Positions 1-4,785 of a DNA stretch of 5,804 nt are shown one piece after another. The stretch is from Gammaproteobacteria bacterium (GTDB lineage Bacteria; Pseudomonadota; Gammaproteobacteria; SZUA-229). The stretch lies in the NCBI GenBank assembly GCA_030641945.1, contig DAOWLL010000130.1, forward strand, positions 1 to 5,804, given 5' to 3'. The translations under genes were made by a program, and so were the position numbers. The notes under the pieces are model-generated. The model was given only the letters and a program-made list of their open reading frames with translations. It ran no database searches and had not been told where the DNA came from. How positions within the stretch are numbered: position 1 is the first letter of the stretch; every line of letters begins with the position of its first letter.

Positions 1-890
1 AACTGCTCTTTAAGAATTTGAATGCCGCCAAACACAGCTGTTGAATCGGGCGCACAAAATATCAATTTATGAATACGCTCGCGTATCGCCGGCATCTCGA
101 GCAGCAGGGCGGTTTCGCGCTGAAAAATGCCATCCGCAAATTCAATAACCAGATAGTTTTTTGGATTGTTGCCATACTTCATATCAAACATATGAAACAT
201 GTCATACAGCTTTTCGGGCTCTAAAAGATAAGTTGATGGATAGCCAAAATAACTGAAATCTGCGATATGTTCGGCACCACAGTCACTCATCAGAAGGATA
301 TCTTTGAGGCTGGCTGTACCGGTTATTTTCGCCGCTCTTACCTGCCGGCCCATGGATGAAATCGCATAACAGCAGGCCGCGGCCGCATGGGTTTTTCCGC
401 TGTTCATGCTGGTGCCGACACACAGGATAACTTTCGCGCCGCGTTTTTCCCGGGAACTGTTCTTCGGATGTACCAGCACGTGATCTCTGGTATTGATCAC
501 CTTGCCATCGGCATCGCAGACATAACCTAAAACACGCACCTTTGTCGCAACGCCGATCAACTGGTTCTGCACTTTGACTTTGCCGACGACACCACCCCGA
601 CTATAAAGATCAATATGCTCTTCAAGCGAATCGGGTACCAGGCCTTCAAACTGATCAGGCGCATAGCGATTAGCAAACACAAAAACCGCGCGCGTACCGA
701 TATTGATGGTATGCATTCGGCCCGATCTGCTTTCAATCAAGCGGTGATGACCCAGGTTCGATACCTCACCAAAAACAAGATCGCCGATTTCCGGGCCTTT
801 CTGAATTGACGCGTCGTACTGTTTTATCAGTGACTTTGGTACAGAAAAAGCAGCACTGGGGATGATGCAATTTGATTTTATTTTTACCAT
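1..890 (-). CDS. Uncharacterised P-loop ATPase, BioD/MobB-like (3' end outside window)
   Basis: The minus strand is open from an ATG at 890 to the window edge, giving 296 residues with no stop. Residues 159-167 read GTSMNSGKT. This has the G-x5-GKT spacing of SIMIBI-class NTPases such as dethiobiotin synthetase, so it is a deviant Walker A rather than the standard GxxxxGKT. A KITGTASLKD stretch follows at 188-197, and a Walker B-like hydrophobic strand (LVIEFADG) ends in acidic residues at 247-254. The N-terminal ~145 residues hold no P-loop and look like a separate beta-rich domain (FVFANRYAPDQFEG, 70-82). ATP-dependent ligation, transfer or metal/cofactor handling would fit the fold, but the substrate is unknown. 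The start has no strong Shine-Dalgarno. It is favoured because an in-frame TAA lies nine codons upstream; the only other candidate is a TTG directly after that stop. The C-terminus cannot be assessed. Confidence 0.85.
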   Translation of the reverse strand, partial: MVKIKSNCIIPSAAFSVPKSLIKQYDASIQKGPEIGDLVFGEVSNLGHHRLIESRSGRMHTINIGTRAVFVFANRYAPDQFEGLVPDSLEEHIDLYSRGGVVGKVKVQNQLIGVATKVRVLGYVCDADGKVINTRDHVLVHPKNSSREKRGAKVILCVGTSMNSGKTHAAAACCYAISSMGRQVRAAKITGTASLKDILLMSDCGAEHIADFSYFGYPSTYLLEPEKLYDMFHMFDMKYGNNPKNYLVIEFADGIFQRETALLLEMPAIRERIHKLIFCAPDSTAVFGGIQILKEQ

Positions 891-929
891 GTGCGTTTCA
901 TTGGCCTGATTCAATTATGCCTGGCATGT

Positions 930-1002
930 GCGGCGCACACCCGCGCTAAGCTGGCGTCGCCTTGTTTGCGCCGCTTATTTGAGTGACTTGTTGTACTCAA
1001 AT
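930..1002. other. Two adjacent perfect inverted repeats in the ATPase leader
   Basis: GCGGCGCA (930-937) is the exact complement of TGCGCCGC (967-974). ATTTGAGT (977-984) is the exact complement of ACTCAAAT (995-1002) across a 10-base loop. Both lie 40 to 112 bases upstream of the ATPase start and would form hairpins in its leader RNA. Neither is followed by a U-run on the minus strand, so they do not look like finished terminators. They could be operator sites, RNA stability elements, or part of a repeat. Confidence 0.5.
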
Positions 1003-1028
1003 GCTATTAGGGGGGATAGTACACCCAT

Positions 1029-1088
1029 TTAATATTGAGTGAATGCTGGTAGCTGCGTAATAAGTTTACTGACCCCTGAATACCCCAT
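1029..1088 (-). CDS. Possible 19-residue leader ORF (doubtful)
   Basis: A minus-strand ATG at 1088 follows a strong Shine-Dalgarno, AAGGAG at 1102-1097, with an 8-base spacer. It opens a 19-codon frame (MGYSGVSKLITQ..., ending at TAA 1031-1029). The frame points toward the ATPase gene, whose start is 138 bases further on, with two hairpins between. The good ribosome site is the only support. The peptide has no recognisable motif, and the stretch includes GGGGTCAG (1076-1069), which also occurs in the repeats of this window. It could be a leader peptide, the remnant of a mobile element, or chance. Confidence 0.2.
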   Translation of the reverse strand: MGYSGVSKLITQLPAFTQY

Positions 1089-1204
1089 AGTGCTTTCTCC
1101 TTAAAGCTGTGTTTTGGTCCATAAAATGTGGCGTTTAAGCCTCAATCAGAGCGTGATTTTAATAAATTCTTTCAGGTATTCAATTGGTTGCACAGGTCCG
1201 ACCC

Positions 1205-1228
1205 GTATATTCTTATATTCGTATATTG
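1205..1228 (+). repeat. Three tandem TATATT octamers
   Basis: GTATATTC, TTATATTC and GTATATTG follow one another without gaps. Each contains a TATATT that resembles a -10 element, spaced 8 bases apart. No fitting -35 was found at 16-18 bases from any of them. Confidence 0.5.
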
Positions 1229-1245
1229 CGCAAAAGTATAGCGGG

Positions 1246-1274
1246 ATGACAGCTATATGGATGGTATTTATCTT
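1246..1274 (+). promoter_or_regulatory. Predicted sigma70-like promoter for the zinc-ribbon gene
   Basis: ATGACA (1246-1251, 5/6 to TTGACA) and TATCTT (1269-1274, 4/6 to TATAAT) are separated by 17 bases. The expected start is near 1281, giving a leader of about 100 bases before the ATG at 1380. That leader would begin with the perfect hairpin at 1282-1305. Assigned by eye only. Confidence 0.4.
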
Positions 1275-1281
1275 GCTCTGA

Positions 1282-1330
1282 AACGACTTTCAGTCCAAAG
1301 TCGTTGAGTTTCCAAAAATAAATCTGTCCC
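1282..1330. repeat. Perfect 9-bp hairpin plus GGGACAGATTTATT-type repeat
   Basis: AACGACTTT (1282-1290) and AAAGTCGTT (1297-1305) pair perfectly around a 6-base loop. Twelve bases further on, AATAAATCTGTCCC (1317-1330) is the exact reverse complement of 4009-4022, downstream of the TssB-TssC gene. This type of sequence resembles REP/RAYT-associated intergenic repeats of gammaproteobacteria. No transposase is present. Confidence 0.5.
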
Positions 1331-1379
1331 ATCTTTCGGATTAGCTAGATGTAAACGGTCTGTTTAAGGAGTAAATACT

Positions 1380-1652
1380 ATGTTCAGCTGCCCCCATTGT
1401 GAAAAGCCGGGTATATCGCCACTACGTAAAGCTATACTGAGTCCCGGGCTGATAGCAACCTGCAAATCATGTAGTGGCACATCTGGGTTACGTTATCCAT
1501 CGTGGTTAACAGCCATGCTTCCCGGTTCGATATTGATGATTGCGGCCATGTTTGTGGATTCTGGTTCTGTCGAATGGTCGCTCAATAGCATCGGATTGAT
1601 TCTAATGATCATCATTCCATTTATGTTTGCGCCGTTGCGCAAAGAAGATTAA
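1380..1652 (+). CDS. Small zinc-ribbon membrane protein, CxxC-x20-CxxC type
   Basis: A 90-residue protein with an N-terminal cytoplasmic-type zinc ribbon: C4-P-H-C7, exactly 20 residues, then C28-K-S-C31. This spacing is the signature of the small family named cxxc_20_cxxc, whose members also end in hydrophobic segments. Two membrane helices follow, about residues 42-59 and 66-86, and the protein ends in basic and acidic residues (RKED). The four cysteines probably bind one zinc ion; no catalytic motif is visible and the role is unknown. The ATG is supported by AAGGAG at 1366-1371 with an 8-base spacer. The gene is flanked by its own candidate promoter and terminator, so it is probably monocistronic. 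Confidence 0.85.
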   Translation: MFSCPHCEKPGISPLRKAILSPGLIATCKSCSGTSGLRYPSWLTAMLPGSILMIAAMFVDSGSVEWSLNSIGLILMIIIPFMFAPLRKED

Positions 1653-1675
1653 TAGAATTTGCACATAGAGTAATC

Positions 1676-1702
1676 AGCGGCTCATCATGGGCCGTTTTTT
1701 TT
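1676..1702 (+). terminator. Intrinsic terminator after the zinc-ribbon gene
   Basis: CGGCTCA (1678-1684) pairs with TGGGCCG (1688-1694) around a TCA loop, with one G-T pair, and is followed by eight T (1695-1702). It starts about 24 bases after the stop codon of the zinc-ribbon gene. Confidence 0.85.
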
Positions 1703-1736
1703 ATGTATTGAATGCTGGTTCAATAACCAAAAACCG

Positions 1737-1784
1737 GGTCAGAGAGCAATTAACTCTAATATTAGAATCAATTGCTCTCTGACC
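1737..1784. repeat. 48-bp near-perfect palindrome (GGTCAGAGAGCAATT arms)
   Basis: GGTCAGAGAGCAATT (1737-1751) is the exact reverse complement of 1770-1784. The 18 bases between contain the palindrome TCTAATATTAGA (1755-1766). The whole 48 bp thus forms two 24-bp arms with only two mismatches (1752/1769 and 1754/1767). On the minus strand it is followed by GGTTTTTGG, so it might add to termination, but its symmetry and its CTCTGACC end fit a mobile palindromic repeat better. Confidence 0.75.
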
Positions 1785-1800
1785 TGTTTAGTTACGTGGT

Positions 1801-1834
1801 ACAAACAAATACGGCGACCTTCAAGGCCGCCGTA
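1801..1834 (-). terminator. Intrinsic terminator of the 35-residue membrane protein gene
   Basis: Read on the minus strand, TACGGCGGCC pairs with GGTCGCCGTA around a TTGAA loop, followed by TTTGTTTGT. The position that is a G-T pair in minus-strand RNA (1827/1817) would be an A-C mismatch in plus-strand RNA, which favours the minus direction. It lies 43 bases beyond the stop codon of the small ORF. Confidence 0.65.
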
Positions 1835-1876
1835 ATATTTGCTAAGACGATGTCAATTATTAAAAATTGCCATCAC

Positions 1877-1984
1877 TCAGGTTATTGGTCCAAGACCAAA
1901 TAATACGAGTACAAGCATCGATAGAATAATAACAACGTATGTCAGCTTCCTCGTTTCTTCTTCCATTGATTTTTTAGTATCCAT
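1877..1984 (-). CDS. 35-residue single-pass membrane protein, uncharacterised
   Basis: A small ORF reading MDTKKSMEEETRKLTY, then one strongly hydrophobic helix (about residues 16-32, VVIILSMLVLVLFGLG), ending PIT. The N-terminus is charged and the C-terminal tail after the helix is three residues long. The ATG at 1984 has AAAGGAG at 1997-1991 with a 6-base spacer. The unit has a good Fnr/Dnr-type promoter upstream and a minus-strand terminator downstream. Together these support a real gene despite its size. The family is not recognised. Single-helix proteins this small often act as accessory subunits or regulators of larger membrane complexes such as oxidases or transporters, but no partner is visible here, so that role is only a guess. 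Confidence 0.75.
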   Translation of the reverse strand: MDTKKSMEEETRKLTYVVIILSMLVLVLFGLGPIT

Positions 1985-2037
1985 CTAAAACTCCTTTATT
2001 CCGTGTCCAATGTCAGCTTCATTGCTTAACAGTTGAA

Positions 2038-2079
2038 AGTATGCGCCAGCTGTTCTGAAATAAGATTGATCTTTGTCAA
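2038..2079 (-). promoter_or_regulatory. Fnr/Dnr-type class II promoter of the small membrane protein
   Basis: TTGATCTTTGTCAA (2066-2079; TTGAC-N4-ATCAA on the minus strand) matches the TTGAT-N4-GTCAA form of the Fnr/Dnr consensus at all ten positions, and the Fnr form TTGAT-N4-ATCAA at nine. On the minus strand a -10-like CATACT lies at 2043-2038, 22 bases from the box. If transcription starts at 2031, the box is centred at -41.5, the usual class II activator position. The leader would be about 47 bases. Low oxygen or nitrogen oxides are the likely signals for this protein family; which regulator binds is not known. Confidence 0.6.
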
Positions 2080-2093
2080 ATAATGATATGTAT

Positions 2094-2121
2094 ACCTTGT
2101 TGGAGGGGGGGCATACAAGGT
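2094..2121. other. Inverted repeat around a G7 tract
   Basis: ACCTTGT (2094-2100) is the exact reverse complement of ACAAGGT (2115-2121). The 14 bases between include seven consecutive G (2105-2111). It sits just upstream of the Fnr/Dnr-type box as seen from the minus-strand gene. It could be an operator or a hairpin, and no function can be assigned. Confidence 0.4.
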
Positions 2122-2228
2122 GACTGGTGTTGTTAGAAAAACCTTAGATAGTGTTTCTCTGATTGTAATTATTACTTCTATATATGTAAGCCATACAATA
2201 ACGAACCGAGCGACCGCTTAAAGATCAC

Positions 2229-2318
2229 CGCGTGGAGCCTGTCCTGAGCGAGCAAAACGAGTCGAAAGGGCTCGCGATGACGCAGCTTTGCTTAAGTTAG
2301 TGCCATTACTCTGACCCC
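2229..2318. repeat. Decayed REP-like intergenic element
   Basis: GAGCC (2235-2239) pairs with GGCTC (2269-2273), and flanking CGC/GCG extends the stem past a bulge. The loop contains CCTGAGCGAGC and GAGTCGAAAGGG, a sequence type met in intergenic repeats of many bacteria. After a further ~25 bases the element ends in TACTCTGACCCC (2307-2318), whose reverse complement GGGGTCAGAGTA resembles the arms of the 1737-1784 palindrome. It lies between the small membrane protein gene and the TssB-TssC gene. No transposase ORF is present. Confidence 0.5.
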
Positions 2319-2440
2319 AAATATTGTTGCGGCAAAAAATGTTTCCTCCTTGAATTACACAATTTAAGGGAATTTCACGTTATGATTCCAGTTCGTGTTA
2401 GCTGAACATTAAGCCACCTAACCAGGTTAAGGGATGTCCC
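2319..2440 (+). promoter_or_regulatory. Leader of the TssB-TssC-like gene, with ribosome site
   Basis: AAGGGA at 2429-2434, with a 6-base spacer, selects the ATG at 2441; another ATG at 2434 is out of frame. TATGAT (2381-2386) is a 5/6 match to a -10 element, but no acceptable -35 lies 16-18 bases upstream, so the promoter is weak, activator-dependent or elsewhere. TTGAAT (2350-2355) is too far away. Confidence 0.35.
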
Positions 2441-3994
2441 ATGTCTGATTCAGAAAAACTTCCATTCAACTTTGCGATGAATATCAACACGCAAGATGAA
2501 TCAACGGGTGAGGATTTGCAGGAAAAGCACGACCAGGCCTTTTGTATTGCAATGATGGGTGATTTCAGTGGCAAGGCACATATTGGCGGTGGCCGTTTTA
2601 TCGAGATCGACCGTTACAACTATGACGAAGTTCTTGCATCGATGGCTATTCAGCTATCGCTGGCACTGGATGATAATAGCGATGCTACGGTAGAGGGGCA
2701 CATTCGTTCAGTGAAAGACTTTCACCCCGACAAGCTTTACCAGAATGTTGAGGTATTTCGCCAGCTTCGCGATCTGCGTGCTCGCATGAGTAACACCGAA
2801 ACATTCAAGCAGGTACTCGGGGAACTCGGGATACAGGAGGAAGTGACTGAAGCAATACCGCAGCAACAAGCTGTTACTGCAACGCAGGCGCCAGTGGAAG
2901 AACAGTCAGTAGAAGAACACCCGCAGGAAGAATCTTCAGGCGATCTGCTCGACTCGATCCTGGATGCGACCGAGAAACAGGCGGGACACGGTGTTGATAC
3001 AACGCAAACTGCCGCGCAGCCAGTACAGGGCAAGAAGTCGCTGGTCGATGCTTTCATTCAGCAGGCAGTCGCCGGGCGCAAGACCGTATCACGTGATCCA
3101 CGCCAGCATGACATGATCGCTGTTGTGGACGAAGCGATTGCCGAGCAGATGCGCAGGTTATTACACCACCCGCAGTTCCAGGCACTGGAATCGGCATGGC
3201 GTGCCGTGCATTTTATGGTTAAGCGAGTTCGCAGTGGTAAGGCGGTCAAACTGTATCTGCTGGATGTCAGCCGTAGTGAACTGGCTGCCGACCTTGCCTA
3301 TGACGACGTTACACAAACACAGTTGTACAAACAGTTCTGCGATACATCGGTCGGCGATATCCGCTGGAGCCTGATTATCGGCAATTACCGATTTGGTGCA
3401 AACATCGATGACATGCTGCTGCTGTCACAGATGGGTGCTATTGCACAGCAGGCCGGCGCGCGTTTCATTGCAGCAGCCGATGAAAACCTGGTGGGCTGCG
3501 AATCATTTGCTGAAACGCCAAAGGCCGAACACTGGCAGTATGAAATCAGCCCGGAGGTACAACAAGCCTGGGCATTGATACGAAAGTCACCGGTGGCGAA
3601 AAGTATCAGCCTGGCCCTGCCGCGCTTTTTACTGCGCTCGCCTTATGGCAGCAAAGCGACGCCGGTGAAGGCGTTTGCATTCGAGGAAATGTCCAACCGG
3701 CCTGAGCACGAGGATTATCTTTGGGGCAATCCTGCTTTTCTTAAAGCCGAGCAGATTGCGCGCGCTTTCATCGAAAGCGGCTGGCAGATGCATATGGCCT
3801 CTGTACTCGATACCGAAGACCTGCCGGTTCATTACTTTGAAGAGGGCGGACAGACACTGGTTAAACCCTGTGCCGAAATTCCGCTAGCAGATTCCGGCGC
3901 CAGCAGGATGATTGCACAGGGTCTTATTCCGCTGTGGTCAGTGAAAAATGCTGACAGGATTCATTCCGGGGATTTTCATTCGATTGGTGAATGA
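2441..3994 (+). CDS. Orphan TssB-TssC-like (VipA-VipB) fusion, T6SS sheath family
   Basis: One 517-residue polypeptide with two parts of the type VI secretion sheath. Residues 32-118 resemble TssB: FCIAMMGDFSG (34-44), FIEIDRYNYDEVL (53-65), DFHPDKLYQNVEVFRQLRDL (93-112). Residues 135-198 form an acidic, Gln/Glu-rich, low-complexity linker. Residues 199-510 resemble TssC: IAEQMRRLLHHPQFQALESA (233-252), WSLIIGNYRF (309-318), ARFIAAADENL (340-350), LPRFLLRSPYG (393-403), DYLWGNPAFLKAEQIARAF (425-443). In ordinary TssC about 100 further residues follow the point where this protein ends (FHSIGE), so the C-terminal sheath domain is absent. TssB and TssC normally are separate proteins that assemble a cytoplasmic contractile tube around Hcp. 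No Hcp, ClpV, baseplate or membrane-complex gene is in the window. It may be a sheath-derived scaffold or serve a distant T6SS-like locus. The start is fixed by AAGGGA six bases upstream. A terminator follows. Confidence 0.85.
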   Translation: MSDSEKLPFNFAMNINTQDESTGEDLQEKHDQAFCIAMMGDFSGKAHIGGGRFIEIDRYNYDEVLASMAIQLSLALDDNSDATVEGHIRSVKDFHPDKLYQNVEVFRQLRDLRARMSNTETFKQVLGELGIQEEVTEAIPQQQAVTATQAPVEEQSVEEHPQEESSGDLLDSILDATEKQAGHGVDTTQTAAQPVQGKKSLVDAFIQQAVAGRKTVSRDPRQHDMIAVVDEAIAEQMRRLLHHPQFQALESAWRAVHFMVKRVRSGKAVKLYLLDVSRSELAADLAYDDVTQTQLYKQFCDTSVGDIRWSLIIGNYRFGANIDDMLLLSQMGAIAQQAGARFIAAADENLVGCESFAETPKAEHWQYEISPEVQQAWALIRKSPVAKSISLALPRFLLRSPYGSKATPVKAFAFEEMSNRPEHEDYLWGNPAFLKAEQIARAFIESGWQMHMASVLDTEDLPVHYFEEGGQTLVKPCAEIPLADSGASRMIAQGLIPLWSVKNADRIHSGDFHSIGE

Positions 3995-4008
3995 AGGCTG
4001 CAGAGGAA

Positions 4009-4033
4009 GGGACAGATTTATTGTCCCATTTTT
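4009..4033 (+). terminator. Intrinsic terminator after the TssB-TssC-like gene
   Basis: GGGACA (4009-4014) pairs with TGTCCC (4022-4027) around a 7-base loop, followed by ATTTTT. It starts 14 bases after the stop codon. The first 14 bases, GGGACAGATTTATT, are also found inverted at 1317-1330, so the terminator appears to be built from a dispersed repeat. Confidence 0.65.
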
Positions 4034-4056
4034 CTCGGGCCGAATTAGTCGTGGGC

Positions 4057-4086
4057 TTGATGTTGGTGAAACAAGGGTTTTATACT
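4057..4086 (+). promoter_or_regulatory. Predicted sigma70-like promoter of the CBS gene
   Basis: TTGATG (4057-4062, 4/6) and TATACT (4081-4086, 5/6) are 18 bases apart. The expected start is near 4093, with a leader of about 55 bases before the ATG at 4148. It lies after the upstream terminator, so the CBS gene is probably transcribed independently of the TssB-TssC-like gene. Confidence 0.5.
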
Positions 4087-4147
4087 CCCTGTACTCTTCT
4101 CCCACTTCAGGCACGGTTATGCTACCCATAATCAATAAAAGGCAGAC

Positions 4148-4579
4148 ATGCACGTGGTATCGTCGATGACAAACAAAAAGCGCATCTGTGTAAGAGACGT
4201 AATGAAGTCAAACTACGGTACCATCAGCCGTAACGCGACCATCGCGGAAGCCCTTAAAGAGATGAAAAGGTTACAAACCACCGTTCTCGTTGTCGATAAA
4301 AGGGATGAGAATGACGAGTACGGTCTCTTGCTGGTGTCAGACATCGCGCGTAAGGTGCTGGCACAGGACAGGGCATCCAGCCGGGTGAATACCTATGAAG
4401 TCATGACCAAACCAGCGGTCTGTGTCGACCCCAACATGGATATCCGTTATTGTTCGCGCCTCATGGCCACATTCAACCTGATGCGCGTCCTGGTTGTGAA
4501 GGATAACGCAATTCTTGGCACCGTGAATCCGGGCGCCCTGGTGCTGGATGGACTGGTTGCAATCGAGGCGGACGACTGA
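4148..4579 (+). CDS. Stand-alone tandem CBS-domain protein
   Basis: A 143-residue soluble protein made of two CBS motifs and little else. CBS1 spans about 13-75 (VRDVM at 15-19, TTVLVVD at 44-50, LLLVSDIARKVL at 60-71). CBS2 spans about 83-136 (YEVM at 83-86, MRVLVV at 112-117, LGTVNPGALVLDG at 123-135). Paired CBS motifs form a Bateman module that usually binds adenine nucleotides and acts as an energy or redox sensor, often on a partner protein. CBS1 keeps the conserved Asp (D65). In CBS2 the equivalent T-x-x-D is replaced by N127-P-G-A130, so nucleotide binding there may be weakened. The ATG at 4148 has AAAAGG five bases upstream; the alternative M7 has no ribosome site. No partner gene overlaps it; the hemerythrin gene starts 206 bases further on. 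Confidence 0.85.
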   Translation: MHVVSSMTNKKRICVRDVMKSNYGTISRNATIAEALKEMKRLQTTVLVVDKRDENDEYGLLLVSDIARKVLAQDRASSRVNTYEVMTKPAVCVDPNMDIRYCSRLMATFNLMRVLVVKDNAILGTVNPGALVLDGLVAIEADD

Positions 4580-4594
4580 CTTCCCCCGGTTTTT

Positions 4595-4637
4595 TTGACA
4601 AATGTCATTGTCCAGCACCGAAGTGAACAGCTAGCAT
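4595..4637 (+). promoter_or_regulatory. Fnr/Dnr-like box and -10 upstream of the hemerythrin gene
   Basis: TTGACAAATGTCAT (4595-4608) matches TTGAC-N4-GTCAA at nine of ten positions and contains the symmetric core TGACA-AA-TGTCA. TAGCAT (4632-4637, 4/6 to TATAAT) lies 23 bases downstream, which would put the box at about -42.5, close to the class II position. A better -10, TACAAT at 4637-4642, would put the box at about -47.5. The leader would be about 140 bases. Weaker than the site at 2066-2079. Confidence 0.45.
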
Positions 4638-4721
4638 ACAATGATGGATCTGCTTCTTCGCAACCAGGCCGAATCCACCAATATTAGATGTCAGTAACGT
4701 CAGTACAACTCCAGGGACGGT

Positions 4722-4748
4722 CGGTTTTGCTGGCGTCAGCAATAGCCG
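4722..4748 (+). other. Hairpin in the hemerythrin leader
   Basis: TTGCTG (4727-4732) pairs with CAGCAA (4737-4742) around GCGT, and CGG (4722-4724) pairs with CCG (4746-4748) across one mismatch and one bulge. It ends 19 bases before the AAAGG ribosome site and 37 before the start codon. No U-run follows, so it is not a terminator; it may affect RNA stability or translation. Confidence 0.35.
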
Positions 4749-4785
4749 GGTAAACTGGAATAACTACAAAGGTAAATAAAAAAAT

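Larger units (their letters stand above)
891..1379. other. Gene-poor intergenic region between divergent genes
   Basis: No convincing protein gene lies in this 489-base gap between the minus-strand ATPase and the plus-strand zinc-ribbon gene. It holds two perfect inverted repeats just upstream of the ATPase, a doubtful 19-codon ORF, three tandem TATATT octamers, a plausible sigma70 promoter for the zinc-ribbon gene, a perfect 9-bp hairpin and a GGGACAGATTTATT-type repeat. Each is listed separately. Confidence 0.7.

Noticed and set aside
615..809. 64-codon plus-strand ORF
   Set aside because: It lies entirely antisense to the P-loop ATPase, which has clear motifs, and has no ribosome site or recognisable product.
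930..1010. Integron attC site (hairpin arms followed by ACTCAAATGCTATTAGG)
   Set aside because: The end vaguely resembles an attC terminus, but the GTTRRRY and RYYYAAC core sites are not both present and there is no cassette array.
2120..2221. 33-codon GTG-initiated plus-strand ORF with a short hydrophobic centre (SLIVIITSIYV)
   Set aside because: The G-rich Shine-Dalgarno is 13 bases away, the hydrophobic run is short for a membrane helix, the start lies inside an inverted repeat and no promoter fits. Kept as unproven.
4057..4070. TTGATGTTGGTGAA as a third Fnr/Dnr-like box
   Set aside because: It overlaps the -35 of the CBS promoter and would be centred near -29.5, which is wrong for activation, and the second half-site is imperfect.
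3948..4169. 73-codon plus-strand ORF spanning the end of the TssB-TssC-like gene and the CBS start
   Set aside because: It runs through an intrinsic terminator and a promoter and does not restore the missing TssC C-terminal domain, so it is a chance frame.
4580..4596. Terminator after the CBS gene (CCCCCGG followed by seven T)
   Set aside because: The T-run is present but no complementary arm forms a stem before it.
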